From Bacteroidales bacterium (lineage in GTDB: Bacteria; Bacteroidota; Bacteroidia; Bacteroidales; UBA932): a DNA stretch of 64,000 nt. Within the stretch, counting starts at the first letter, position 1. Each line of letters begins with the position of its first letter. The stretch spans positions 42,684-106,683 of the forward strand of contig WOYW01000007.1 in the NCBI GenBank assembly GCA_011620605.1, read 5' to 3'. The notes below the pieces were generated by a model. It was not told the origin of the DNA, searched no databases, and worked only from the letters and a program-made list of their open reading frames with translations. Below are positions 44,968 to 54,590 of the stretch, in pieces. The translations under genes were made by a program, and so were the position numbers.

Positions 44968-45653
44968 TCCCCGGAATTGTTTTTTAAAAGATCAGGTCTC
45001 AACCGTTCCGTACGGTCGAGACTTTTTTCTTCCTGCCAGGTACGGATCTTTACCGGATCACCGCACAACAGAACCTCTGGTACTTTCCACCCCCTGAAGT
45101 TGGCCGGACGCGTATAAATGGGAGGGGCCAACAAGCCGTCCTGAAAACTGTCTGTCAAGGCCGAGGTTTCATCGGAAAGTGCTCCGGGGAGCAGACGTAC
45201 TAAGGCATCTGTGATGACGGCGGCGGCCAGTTCCCCTCCGCTCAATACATAATCCCCAATGGAGATCTCTTTGGTGATAAGATGGTCCCGGATCCTTTGA
45301 TCGATCCCTTTATAATGGCCGCACAGTATGATAATATTTTGCAGACAGGACAGGCGGTTTGCTTCTTTCTGAGAGAAAAGTTCCCCGTCGGGACTGGTGT
45401 ACAGTATCTCGTCGTATAAGCGGTCTTTTTTCAGATCTTCCAACAGATTGTAAACCGGTTCTATCATCATGACCATTCCGGCATCCCCTCCGAATGAATA
45501 ATCGTCTGTTTGCAGGTATTTTCCTTTGCCGTAGGTTCTCAGGTCGTGAATGACAATTTCTGCCAGGGACTTTGCTCTGGCCCTTTTGATTATGGAATGA
45601 GAAAGAGGACTTTCCAGCAATTCCGGAAGTACCGTAATGATGTCAATTCTCAT
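44964..45653 (-). CDS. trmD: tRNA (guanine-37-N1)-methyltransferase
   Basis: SPOUT methyltransferase of 229 residues that makes m1G37 and prevents frameshifting. The knotted SAM site is seen in [12 protein letters not shown] and [16 protein letters not shown]; the N-terminus [17 protein letters not shown] fits the family, so ATG 45653 is chosen over an upstream ATG at 45698. TACTTTTGC (45668-45660 on this strand) overlaps as a -7 box. It is not in the usual rimM-rplS context here. Confidence 0.94.
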   Translation of the reverse strand: MRIDIITVLPELLESPLSHSIIKRARAKSLAEIVIHDLRTYGKGKYLQTDDYSFGGDAGMVMMIEPVYNLLEDLKKDRLYDEILYTSPDGELFSQKEANRLSCLQNIIILCGHYKGIDQRIRDHLITKEISIGDYVLSGGELAAAVITDALVRLLPGALSDETSALTDSFQDGLLAPPIYTRPANFRGWKVPEVLLCGDPVKIRTWQEEKSLDRTERLRPDLLKNNSGD

Positions 45654-45684
45654 AATAATGCAAAAGTAATCATAATTCCGTATA

Positions 45685-45716
45685 TTGGAGTTTTTCATTA
45701 CATTTGCAAGCTATAA
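45685..45716 (+). promoter_or_regulatory. Putative promoter of the DUF349-yidC operon
   Basis: TTGG (45685-45688) and TACATTTG (45709-45716), 20 bases apart, resemble the -33/-7 pair; ATG 45739 follows 22 bases later. Confidence 0.45.
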
Positions 45717-45738
45717 ATACTAATTCCTTTCTCGTACA

Positions 45739-47508
45739 ATGGATCCTGAAACGAACATCTCTGCTCCCATGGAGCAATTCGACGACAAAAAACAACCGGA
45801 AAACGATGTAGTCGAATCTACGCAGAACACAGAAACCACAGACTACTCAACCTTGTCTATGACTGAACTTCTGGCTGAATTTGAGAAACTTATTGAGGCT
45901 GAGGACAAGACTGAAATGCACAAAAATGCAGACATCATCAAGTCCTGTTTCTACAAACTGCTCCGGAAAGACCAGCCGGCTGAAAATGCCGATCCTGATA
46001 ATCCGGTCCAGGTGCAGGAAAGCCCGGAGGAAGCTGCTTTCAAACAGTTGTATGCACGTTACAAAGTCTTGCGTGCAGACCTTCTACATAGTATCGAAAA
46101 GCAAAAAGAAAGGAACCTGGAAGAGAAGCTGGCCATTATTGATGGTATTAAAGAACTTCTTGAAAAACAGGAAGACATCAATCATACCTTTCCCGAATTC
46201 CGTGCATTTCAACTCCATTGGAAAGAAGTTGGCCCTGTTCCCATAACCCGTACCAAGGATATTTGGGAAACATACCAGCATTATGTAGAGAAATTTTACG
46301 ATTACGTAAAGATCAACAAGGAATTACGGGATCTGGATTTCAAACGCAATCAGGAGATAAAGGAGAAACTTTGTGAAAAGGCCGAGGCTTTGGTCAATGA
46401 ACCAAACGTAGTGTCGGCATTTTATAAATTGCAGAAATTACACGAAGAGTGGCGGGAAACCGGTCCCATAGACCGTGAATTGCGGGAGACCATGTGGGAA
46501 CGTTTCAAACTGAGTACCACGGCGATCAACAAAAAGCACCAGGAGTACTTTGAGGAACAGAAGAAGCATCAAAAGGAAAACCTGGAAGCCAAGACAAGTT
46601 TGTGCGAAAAAGCGGAAGAGATAACCGGACTAACCCAAACCGACGATATAAACTGGAATAAAAAAGCCAAAGAACTGGAAGAACTTCAGAAAGAATGGAG
46701 AACCATTGGCTTTGCCACTAAAAAGGAAAACCAAAAAGTGTATGATCGTTTTCGTGCGGCATGCGATAACTTTTACGGTCAGAAAAGAGAGTTTTATTCA
46801 AAATTCAAACGGGAAATGCAGGATAATCTTGCCCGGAAAACCGCTCTTTGCGAACAGGCCGAAGCCGTCAACATGAGTGATGACTGGCGTCGTACTACCG
46901 ATCAACTGATCCATCTTCAAAAGCAATGGAAAGAGATAGGACCAGTTCCCAGGAAACAGGCAGAAGCCATCTGGAAACGATTCCGTTCTGCCTGCGATGT
47001 GTTCTTTACCCGCAAGGCTGAACATTTTTCCAAACTGGAATCCTCATTTGAAGACAACCTGACTAAAAAAGAAGCCATATTGAGTGAACTGGAAGCTTTT
47101 GACCCGTCTTCCGTTAACGATCTGCAAGGTACACTCCGGGATTTTCAGGCACGCTGGAATCAGATAGGTTTTGTCCCAATAAAGGAGAAAGATTCTATTC
47201 AGAATAAATATAAAAATCTGATAAACAAACATTTTGGACATCTAAACCCGGGATTTTCCGAAAAACACGGAAATATACGGCAGGGAAAACGCAGGTCTTC
47301 CGAGAGCCACAGTGAGCATGATAAGCTTATTCTACGTTTCCGTCAATTGGAATCAGAAATCACTGTGTGGGAAAACAATATGGGTTTCTTTGCCAAGTCC
47401 AAAAATGCAGACAAGATCATAGCAGATACCTGCAAAAAAATTGAAGAAGCTAAATCCGAGTTAAAGGAATTGGAAGAAAAGATCAAAAAGATAGAGAACA
47501 ATGAATAA
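45739..47508 (+). CDS. DUF349 repeat protein
   Basis: A 589-residue, strongly charged helical protein. An acidic leader (about 1-60) precedes several DUF349 units of about 75 residues, recognisable by the recurring W-KEIGPVPR / F-AACD-FF theme, for example LHEEWRETGPIDRELRETMWERFK, LQKEWRTIGFATKKENQKVYDRF and LQKQWKEIGPVPRKQAEAIW. The last 45 residues are coiled coil. Cytoplasmic; function of the family is unknown. The stop overlaps yidC by 8 bases. Confidence 0.85.
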   Translation: MDPETNISAPMEQFDDKKQPENDVVESTQNTETTDYSTLSMTELLAEFEKLIEAEDKTEMHKNADIIKSCFYKLLRKDQPAENADPDNPVQVQESPEEAAFKQLYARYKVLRADLLHSIEKQKERNLEEKLAIIDGIKELLEKQEDINHTFPEFRAFQLHWKEVGPVPITRTKDIWETYQHYVEKFYDYVKINKELRDLDFKRNQEIKEKLCEKAEALVNEPNVVSAFYKLQKLHEEWRETGPIDRELRETMWERFKLSTTAINKKHQEYFEEQKKHQKENLEAKTSLCEKAEEITGLTQTDDINWNKKAKELEELQKEWRTIGFATKKENQKVYDRFRAACDNFYGQKREFYSKFKREMQDNLARKTALCEQAEAVNMSDDWRRTTDQLIHLQKQWKEIGPVPRKQAEAIWKRFRSACDVFFTRKAEHFSKLESSFEDNLTKKEAILSELEAFDPSSVNDLQGTLRDFQARWNQIGFVPIKEKDSIQNKYKNLINKHFGHLNPGFSEKHGNIRQGKRRSSESHSEHDKLILRFRQLESEITVWENNMGFFAKSKNADKIIADTCKKIEEAKSELKELEEKIKKIENNE

Positions 47509-49375
47509 GAATACGATTTGGGCCGTTTTGCTGATCGGAGCCTTACTTCTGGGCTTCAGCCTTTACAATAGCAAAGTGGTCAAAGAACAGCAAAGAGAAC
47601 AATTCGTACGTGATTCCATTGCTTATTCAGAAGCCGTAAAAGCGACTGCAAATCAAGTAGCTACAGACACGCTGACATCACTGAAAGCCAAAAAACCGCG
47701 GGATCCGCAACCTGCAGACTCAGAGGACGGATATCAGTTTTCAAACGCTTATCTGAATCAGGCACTCGAAGGATCGGATTCTTTGTACGTACTGGAAAAT
47801 GACAAGATCAGGATCGCTTTTACCAATCGTGGAGGTCAGCCTTATAGCGTACAGATCAAAAATTTTAAAACTTACGGCGGGGACAGTCTGGAGTTATTCC
47901 GGGGTCCGGGTAACAATTTTTCCATTGATCTTTACTCAGGAGAACAGATCAATACTGGAGAGTTTTTCTTCACTCCCGGGGTTATCGAACAGGAAAATAT
48001 ACTCACGTTTACCCTGCATTTTGATGAAGACGCCTACCTGGAGTATGTATATGTGCTGAACGAAGATGCCTACATGCTCAATTTGCAGATTAACCTTGTT
48101 GGGATGGACCGCTATATCCCGCGCAACGTTACCCAGATGGACCTGAACTGGGTTGTAGATGTCCGCCATTTGGAAAAAGGCTTTGACAACGAAAAAAATT
48201 ATTCAACCATTTCTTACAAATACCCCAATTCCACAGAAGCAGAAAACTTGGGGCACAGAAAAGCCGACGGTTCCGAATCCATCACAACACGCCTGGAATG
48301 GGTGGCTTTTCAACAACAGTTTTTTTCTGCCATTCTCATAGCCGACGAAAGCTTTAACAGCGGGGACCTTTCATTCAGGTTCTACGAAGCCGAAAATGCA
48401 GACACCTTGCTGATGAATTGCAGGGCATATATGCAAATCCCTTATCAGGCGGTCCCGCAACAGAGCATTCCTTTGCAATTCTACTTTGGACCAAACGGCT
48501 ATTATTCCCTGAAAGCCTATAACCGGTCTTTTGAACAGATTATTCCCATGGGTGGCTTTTTGGTCAAATGGATAAACCGTTTTGGGATCATTCCCATTTT
48601 TAATTTTCTGAACCGTTTCATCAGCAATTTCGGACTCATCATATTCCTGATGACCATTCTCATCAAATTGGTCATATCTCCATTCACTCTAAAATCATAC
48701 ATGTCATCTGCAAAGATGCGGGTCTTAAAACCGGAAATTGATAAAATCAATGCCAAATATCCCAAGAAAGACGATGCCCTGAAGAAACAACAGGAAACCA
48801 TGGCGCTGTACAAAAAAACCGGTGTCAGTATGATGGGAGGATGCTGGCCTATGTTGTTCCAAATGCCCATTCTGTTTGCCATGTTCAGGTTCTTTCCGGG
48901 GTCTATAGAATTGCGCCAGGAAGGTTTTCTTTGGGCAGATGACCTGAGCGGGTACGATTCCATACTGGAATTGCCATTTAATATTCCTTTGTACGGTGAT
49001 CATATCAGTTTGTTTGCCCTTCTGATGGCATTTTCCATGTTTTTCTATTCAAAAATGAACATGAGGCAGCAGCCCGCTACCGGTCAGCAAATGCCCGGTA
49101 TGCAGGGGATGATGCTCTACTTCATGCCTTTGATGATGTTGGTCGTTTGTAACAACCTGTCCGCTGCCTTAAGCTATTATTACCTCCTTTCCAATCTAAT
49201 AACAATGCTGCAGACCTGGATCATTCAGAAATTCTTTGTGGATGAAGAAAAATTATACAGGCAATTGAAAGAAAAAGCAGAGAAAGCGCCGGCCACCCCC
49301 AAAAAGTCAAAGTTTCAGCAAAGATTGGAAGAAATGCAACGCCAACAGCAGCATCAAATGAGAAACAGGAAATGA
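47501..49375 (+). CDS. yidC: Membrane protein insertase YidC
   Basis: Oxa1-type insertase of 624 residues. An N-terminal helix (about 4-22) is followed by a large periplasmic domain and a C-terminal core of about five helices containing RFGIIPIFNFL, SPFTLKSYMSSAKMRVLKPEI, MMGGCWPMLFQMPILFAMF and a positively charged, Gln-rich tail. It inserts membrane proteins with SecYEG or alone; genes for many small membrane proteins in this window may be clients. Confidence 0.96.
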   Translation: MNKNTIWAVLLIGALLLGFSLYNSKVVKEQQREQFVRDSIAYSEAVKATANQVATDTLTSLKAKKPRDPQPADSEDGYQFSNAYLNQALEGSDSLYVLENDKIRIAFTNRGGQPYSVQIKNFKTYGGDSLELFRGPGNNFSIDLYSGEQINTGEFFFTPGVIEQENILTFTLHFDEDAYLEYVYVLNEDAYMLNLQINLVGMDRYIPRNVTQMDLNWVVDVRHLEKGFDNEKNYSTISYKYPNSTEAENLGHRKADGSESITTRLEWVAFQQQFFSAILIADESFNSGDLSFRFYEAENADTLLMNCRAYMQIPYQAVPQQSIPLQFYFGPNGYYSLKAYNRSFEQIIPMGGFLVKWINRFGIIPIFNFLNRFISNFGLIIFLMTILIKLVISPFTLKSYMSSAKMRVLKPEIDKINAKYPKKDDALKKQQETMALYKKTGVSMMGGCWPMLFQMPILFAMFRFFPGSIELRQEGFLWADDLSGYDSILELPFNIPLYGDHISLFALLMAFSMFFYSKMNMRQQPATGQQMPGMQGMMLYFMPLMMLVVCNNLSAALSYYYLLSNLITMLQTWIIQKFFVDEEKLYRQLKEKAEKAPATPKKSKFQQRLEEMQRQQQHQMRNRK

Positions 49376-50028
49376 TAGCTGATCATATCCAACAGTTGCG
49401 TAAAATTATCCCGGCGAACGTATCCTTGCTGGCCGTTTCCAAATTTCACCCCCCTGAACTTATCATGGAAGCATACCGGGCCGGGCAGCGTTTGTTTGGA
49501 GAAAACCGTTCCAGGGAATTGCTTGAAAAAATACAACTGCTCCCCAATGACATACAATGGCATTTTATTGGACACTTGCAGACCAACAAAGTGAAAGATA
49601 TAGTGGGACGCGTGGTCCTGATCCAGTCAGTAGACAGTGTCAAACTGCTAAACTCCATTCAGAAACAGGCCCAAAAGAGTGGAATAGTACAGGACGTCCT
49701 TTTACAGATCTATATTGCCAGGGAAGAAACCAAACAGGGCTTTTTGCCGGAAGAAATTCGTGATATAAACCCGTCAAACCTGCCTAACGTTAATATATGC
49801 GGCCTGATGGGTATGGCAACTTTTACAGAGGACAAGGAAAAAGTCAGGAGTGAGTTCAGGCAGCTGAGAAAATTGTTTGATACCTTAAAAGAAGATACGT
49901 ATTCCGCATACCCGTATTTTATTCATTGTTCTATGGGAATGACCGGTGATTTCCCCATTGCACTGGAAGAAGGAAGTACCATGGTGCGTATAGGCAGCGC
50001 TATATTTCCACCTCGCCCTCAAAAGTGA
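49372..50028 (+). CDS. YggS-family PLP homeostasis protein
   Basis: A 218-residue PLP-binding protein (PLPBP). PLP-lysine is Lys24 in LLAVSKFHPPEL; LFGENRSREL, WHFIGHLQTNKVKDIV, GLMGMATF and SMGMTGDFPIALEEGSTMVRIGSAIF are family marks. It regulates vitamin B6 and amino-acid balance without known catalysis. Start overlaps yidC stop (ATGA); 3' end overlaps dapF by 29 bases. Confidence 0.93.
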   Translation: MIADHIQQLRKIIPANVSLLAVSKFHPPELIMEAYRAGQRLFGENRSRELLEKIQLLPNDIQWHFIGHLQTNKVKDIVGRVVLIQSVDSVKLLNSIQKQAQKSGIVQDVLLQIYIAREETKQGFLPEEIRDINPSNLPNVNICGLMGMATFTEDKEKVRSEFRQLRKLFDTLKEDTYSAYPYFIHCSMGMTGDFPIALEEGSTMVRIGSAIFPPRPQK

Positions 50029-50791
50029 GTACTGCTCCGCCTGTAAGGTAAACATCTGAAAATCCATCCCCGTTTTGTCTGAATTCCACTTCCAGGTTAC
50101 CACCTTTTGTCTGGATGAACCAATGTTCTAATTTGCTTTTGGTATGAGCCCAGGCGGCTATGGCCGATGCCGCTGATCCCGTCCCGCATGCCCATGTTTC
50201 ATCTTCTACGCCCTTTTCAAAAGTTCGTACAAAAAGACATCCGTTATCCAATATCTCAACAAAATTCACGTTGATGCCCTCCTCCCCGAAATCGCGGTGC
50301 CATCGCCAGAAAGGGCCTTCTGATGCTATATCCACATCCTTAACGTTGTTTGTAAATTTTACCAGGTGGAGCGATCCTGTATCTGTTACGTAAATGTTCT
50401 TGTCGTAAAGACTGATCTTATTGACGTCGTTTAGCTGCAATTTCACTTTGGCATACAGGCCGGTTCTTTCCAGCACCTGACCGGTGTGAGGTCCGTCAAA
50501 GGATCTGAAATTGTGATTTTTCAGACCCACTCTGTCGGCAAAAGCGACCAGGCATCGGCCCCCGTTTCCGCACATGGTGCCTTCCGTGCCGTCCGAGTTG
50601 AAAAAATTCATGAAATAATCAAAGGGAGGTTTATCCTTTTCCAAAAGTATAAGTCCGTCTGCGCCTATGCCAAAACGCCTGTGACACAATGCGTTGATCT
50701 GTCTTTTGATTAGGTGGTAATTCCCAGACAGGTTGTTTATTAAAATGAAATCATTCCCGGCTCCGTGGTATTTACAAAATGGCAGTTTCAT
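50000..50791 (-). CDS. dapF: Diaminopimelate epimerase
   Basis: Converts LL- to meso-diaminopimelate for lysine and peptidoglycan; 263 residues. The two catalytic cysteines are Cys74 in GTMCGNGGRC and Cys202 in ETWACGTGSAA. The upstream side (minus strand) has TACTTTTG about 40 bases away as a likely -7 box. Works before LysA encoded at 38511. Confidence 0.95.
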   Translation of the reverse strand: MKLPFCKYHGAGNDFILINNLSGNYHLIKRQINALCHRRFGIGADGLILLEKDKPPFDYFMNFFNSDGTEGTMCGNGGRCLVAFADRVGLKNHNFRSFDGPHTGQVLERTGLYAKVKLQLNDVNKISLYDKNIYVTDTGSLHLVKFTNNVKDVDIASEGPFWRWHRDFGEEGINVNFVEILDNGCLFVRTFEKGVEDETWACGTGSAASAIAAWAHTKSKLEHWFIQTKGGNLEVEFRQNGDGFSDVYLTGGAVLTFEGEVEI

Positions 50792-50859
50792 TTATTTGGT
50801 ATGAATTTTGAAGATATTGCGATAAAACAAAAGTAGTTAAATTAAATGAGATATAAGTT

Positions 50860-52308
50860 ATGAAAAACAAAGTTGGAATTATAGTCGTTATCACCGTCCT
50901 GTTAAGTGTGGGAACCACCTTACTGGTCAATCATTTTACAGGAAATTCAAAAGATGTTGAAAAAGTATATGTTACATCCGATCAGAAACCCGTTATTCAG
51001 CAGGTTTCCCTCCCGGAGGTACAGTATCCGGATTTCACCTATGCAGCCGAAACAGGTGTTAAGGCTGTAGTTCATGTAAAAGTAGTCAAAAACGGGCAGC
51101 AGTCCATGGGTCCGCAAAGTCTCTTTGATTTCTTTTTCGGATATGGGAATCCTTCTCCCCAGATACGTCCCCAGGTAGGGGCCGGCTCCGGAGTCATCAT
51201 ATCACCTGACGGATACATCATTACTGCAAATCACGTAATAGACGGAGCAGATGAAGTAGTGATCACACTTGATGATAAAAGGGAATTCGAAGGCCGTGTT
51301 GTAGGGAAAGACCCGGTAACGGATATTGCATTACTTAAGATCGAAGCCATAGATTTACCCACTCTGAAGTTCGGTAATTCCGATGATCTTCGCTTGGGGC
51401 AATGGGTCATAGCCATAGGAAATCCTTACAATCTGCGTTCTACCATTACTGCCGGGATCGTAAGTGCCAAAGGCCGTAGTCTGCCCTCATACCAGAATGA
51501 ATTTAAAATTGAAGCTTTCATCCAAACGGATGCAGCCGTAAATCCGGGTAATTCGGGAGGTGCCCTGGTCAATGCAAAAGGAGAACTGGTGGGAATCAAT
51601 ACGGCTATTGCTACACGAACGGGCTCTTATTCCGGTTATTCGTTTGCCGTTCCCAGCAGTATTGCACAGAAAGTGGTGGATGATTTACGCAAATACGGAA
51701 TAGTTCAAAGGGCTTTACTGGGAATAACCATGCAGGATATAACCGGCGAATTGGCAGAAGAAAAGGATATCAGCGAAATAAAAGGTGTATATATACATCA
51801 GGTACTGGAAGACGGAGCGGCTCATAAAGCCGGTATCAAAGAAGGAGATATATTATTGGAAATAGACGGGGTCAAAGTCAATTCAGGCACTTCGGTTCAG
51901 GAACAGATCAGCAAATTCAGCCCAGGAGACAAAGTGGATCTGATGTTGCGCAGAGGGAAAAAGGAAATGAAAGTAACGGCCACGTTGCAGAATCAATCCG
52001 GAGATACACAACTTATAAGTGAAACCGAAGGAGACGTAACAAATTTTTTGGGAGCAGAATTGCGTCCTGCGGGAAAAGAACTCAGGAATAAATTGCATAT
52101 CCGTGCCGGTATAGAAGTAACGGATTTAGGGAACGGCAAACTCAAAGACGCCGGTATCCAGAAAGGTTTTGTGATCACACATGTCAATCAGAAACCAATA
52201 TCAACCGTTCAGCAATTTGCAATGGCCGTACAAAATGCACAACGCGGAGTCCTTATAGAAGGCCGTTATCCGGACGGATCGGTATATTATTACGCACTAG
52301 GGAACTAA
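50860..52308 (+). CDS. Periplasmic serine protease, DegP/DegQ (HtrA) family
   Basis: A 482-residue trypsin-fold protease/chaperone. N-terminal signal anchor (about 5-24), then catalytic triad His125 (TANHVIDG), Asp155 (TDIALLKI) and Ser232 (NPGNSGGAL), followed by two PDZ domains (about 265-365 and 395-480). It handles misfolded envelope proteins and would be expected to be stress regulated. A clear terminator follows. Confidence 0.94.
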   Translation: MKNKVGIIVVITVLLSVGTTLLVNHFTGNSKDVEKVYVTSDQKPVIQQVSLPEVQYPDFTYAAETGVKAVVHVKVVKNGQQSMGPQSLFDFFFGYGNPSPQIRPQVGAGSGVIISPDGYIITANHVIDGADEVVITLDDKREFEGRVVGKDPVTDIALLKIEAIDLPTLKFGNSDDLRLGQWVIAIGNPYNLRSTITAGIVSAKGRSLPSYQNEFKIEAFIQTDAAVNPGNSGGALVNAKGELVGINTAIATRTGSYSGYSFAVPSSIAQKVVDDLRKYGIVQRALLGITMQDITGELAEEKDISEIKGVYIHQVLEDGAAHKAGIKEGDILLEIDGVKVNSGTSVQEQISKFSPGDKVDLMLRRGKKEMKVTATLQNQSGDTQLISETEGDVTNFLGAELRPAGKELRNKLHIRAGIEVTDLGNGKLKDAGIQKGFVITHVNQKPISTVQQFAMAVQNAQRGVLIEGRYPDGSVYYYALGN

Positions 52309-52337
52309 ATTTATCAATTTTATTGCATTTTTGAAAC

Positions 52338-52373
52338 ATAAACTGCCCTTTTACGTATAAGAGGGCAGTTTAT
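52338..52373. terminator. Terminator-like hairpin after degQ
   Basis: ATAAACTGCCCT (52338-52349) and AGGGCAGTTTAT (52362-52373) form a perfect 12-bp stem with a 12-base loop. There is no long T-run behind it, but it sits exactly between degQ and rpoD. Confidence 0.7.
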
Positions 52374-52385
52374 AGTTATATTTGG

Positions 52386-53246
52386 ATGAGACAATTAAAA
52401 ATTACAAAGTCCATTACCAACAGAGAAAGTGCCTCTCTGGACAAGTATTTACAGGAAATAGGCAGAGAAGATCTGATCTCTGTGGAAGAAGAAGTGGAAC
52501 TGGCACAACGTATCAGAAAAGGTGATCAGGAAGCACTTGAAAAACTGACTCGTGCGAATTTGAGGTTCGTGGTTTCCGTTGCCAAACAATATCAGAACCA
52601 GGGGTTGAGTCTGCCGGATCTGATTAACGAAGGGAACCTGGGTCTGATAAAAGCTGCTGAAAAGTTTGACGAAACACGCGGATTTAAATTTATATCATAT
52701 GCCGTATGGTGGATCAGGCAATCGATCCTCCAGGCTCTGGCCGAACAAAGCCGTATTGTAAGACTTCCCCTTAACCAGGTTGGATCGCTTAACAAGATAA
52801 ACAGGGCTCTTTCCAAATTCGAACAGGAACACGAAAGGGTTCCTTCTCCGGAAGAACTAGCCGAGATCCTTGAGATCCCGAGTGAAAAAATATCCGATAC
52901 CCTGCGTGTATCCGGCCGTCATGTTTCTGTTGATGCCCCTTTTATTGACGGAGAGGACAACAGCTTGCTGGATGTTCTGGTTAACAACGATTCTCCCAAC
53001 GCAGACCGCGGCCTGGTCAACGAAAGTCTGAATAAAGAAATTGAAAGGGCGTTGTCTACACTGTCAAAGCGCGAACGGGACATTGTAAAATATTTCTTTG
53101 GTATAGGGACCCAGGAAATGACACTGGAAGAGATCGGTGAAGAATTCGGACTTACACGGGAGCGTGTCCGCCAGATAAAAGAAAAAGCTATTCGTCGTCT
53201 ACGTCACAGTGCCAGAAGCAAATTACTCAAAGCATATCTGGGTTAG
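52386..53246 (+). CDS. rpoD: Primary sigma factor RpoD (short Bacteroidota type)
   Basis: Housekeeping sigma-70 of 286 residues without region 1.1 or the non-conserved insert, as normal for Bacteroidota. Regions: 1.2 at [23 protein letters not shown], 2.x with [32 protein letters not shown], region 3, and 4.2 with [28 protein letters not shown]. It would recognise the TTTG/TAnnTTTG promoters seen across the window. A TATATTTGG sequence ends directly before the ATG. Confidence 0.96.
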   Translation: MRQLKITKSITNRESASLDKYLQEIGREDLISVEEEVELAQRIRKGDQEALEKLTRANLRFVVSVAKQYQNQGLSLPDLINEGNLGLIKAAEKFDETRGFKFISYAVWWIRQSILQALAEQSRIVRLPLNQVGSLNKINRALSKFEQEHERVPSPEELAEILEIPSEKISDTLRVSGRHVSVDAPFIDGEDNSLLDVLVNNDSPNADRGLVNESLNKEIERALSTLSKRERDIVKYFFGIGTQEMTLEEIGEEFGLTRERVRQIKEKAIRRLRHSARSKLLKAYLG

Positions 53247-53249
53247 CCT

Positions 53250-54590
53250 ATGTTTGAAGCAATAGGTAACGCACTGCATACCTTTAGTTCCTGGCTGAAT
53301 CTGCCGTTATTCATTACCCTCATTGGTGGGGGATTGTTCTTTATGATCTATTCCCGCTTCATACCTTTCCGGTATTACGGCAAAGCTTTGAAAGCCACCG
53401 GGGTAAAAGAAGATAAGGCAGAAGGACAACTTAGTTCATTTCAAGCACTTACGTCAGCCATTGCAGCTACTGTCGGTCTGGGGAACATATCCGGTGTAGC
53501 TGTTGCCATCACCATTGGGGGCCCCGGAACCATATTCTGGATGTGGGTAAGTGCCTTTCTGGGCATGGCCACCAAATTTTTTGAAGGAACCCTTTCCATT
53601 ATGTATAAAGGGAAAGACAGCGCAGGAGAGATGCAGGGCGGTACCATGTACATGATTACCCAGGGACTCGGAAATAAATGGAGACCTTTGGCAGTCGTTT
53701 TTTCCATTTCAGGTATGATAGGAACCTTTTGCCTGATGCAGTCCAACCAGCTCACCGAAGCCTTACAGACTGTTGTCTTTACTCCTGCCGGAATTGAGAA
53801 CACGCTCGGTTTGAGATTCATCTTGGGGATTGTTATTGCGGCCCTGGTATCCATAGTGGTGTTGGGCGGCATCAAACGTATAGGAAAAGTTGCATCCCGG
53901 CTGGTACCCTTTATGGTAGCCTTTTATTTTTTAATCGTATTTTACATCATATTTACAAACCTAGATGTAGTACCCCAGGTCTTCAGATCCATTTTTACAG
54001 AAGCCTTTCATTTCAAAGCCGGATTGGGTGGCTTTGCCGGCTCGGTAATTGTTATCGGGGCCCGTAGGGCTGCTTTTGTGAACGAAGCGGGGATCGGGAC
54101 GGCTTCCATGATGCACGGAGCTTCCCGCAACAGCCAGCCGGTCCGTGAAGGCCTCGTGGCCATGATCGCACCCTCCATAGACTCGGGGCTTATTTGCACC
54201 TTGACGGCCCTGGCCGTTCTGATCAACGCACAATATACCGTATCTGATGTTCAGGGCATGCAAATGGTAATGGAATCGTTTGAACGTTCCATCCCCGGAT
54301 GGGGAAGTTATTTGCTTATGGGAGTTGTGCTGGTATTCGCTTTTTCCACAATGTTCTCTTATTCGTACTACGGTACAAAGTGTACCAATTTTTTATTTGG
54401 GGCACATCGGGCACATTATTACAATTATCTTTTTCTGGCAACCCTGGTTATGGGAGCCGTCATACCGTTATCGGCAGTTGTTGACATAATAGACATTGCA
54501 TTTGCCTTTATGGCTTTCTGTACGGTATTCACCATGGTGGTGCTTTCTCCCCGTGTCAGGGTGGCCATAAAGCAGTATTTTAAAAAATGA
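53250..54590 (+). CDS. Alanine:cation symporter, AGCS family
   Basis: Sodium/alanine symporter-like protein of 446 residues with about ten to eleven helices. Family marks: QALTSAIAATVGLGNISGVAVAITIGGPGTIFWMW, FFEGTLSIMYKG, GARRAAFVNEAGIGTASMMHGASR and GLICTLTALAVL. Likely uses the Na+ gradient. It overlaps argS by 4 bases (ATGA). Confidence 0.92.
   Translation: MFEAIGNALHTFSSWLNLPLFITLIGGGLFFMIYSRFIPFRYYGKALKATGVKEDKAEGQLSSFQALTSAIAATVGLGNISGVAVAITIGGPGTIFWMWVSAFLGMATKFFEGTLSIMYKGKDSAGEMQGGTMYMITQGLGNKWRPLAVVFSISGMIGTFCLMQSNQLTEALQTVVFTPAGIENTLGLRFILGIVIAALVSIVVLGGIKRIGKVASRLVPFMVAFYFLIVFYIIFTNLDVVPQVFRSIFTEAFHFKAGLGGFAGSVIVIGARRAAFVNEAGIGTASMMHGASRNSQPVREGLVAMIAPSIDSGLICTLTALAVLINAQYTVSDVQGMQMVMESFERSIPGWGSYLLMGVVLVFAFSTMFSYSYYGTKCTNFLFGAHRAHYYNYLFLATLVMGAVIPLSAVVDIIDIAFAFMAFCTVFTMVVLSPRVRVAIKQYFKK

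Noticed and set aside
44968..45010. Terminator between the NapGH fusion gene and trmD
   Set aside because: A/T runs are present but I find no stem of useful length.
45739..47508. Internal repeats in the DUF349 gene as a tandem DNA repeat
   Set aside because: The repetition is at protein level only (domain units of about 75 residues); DNA copies are diverged.
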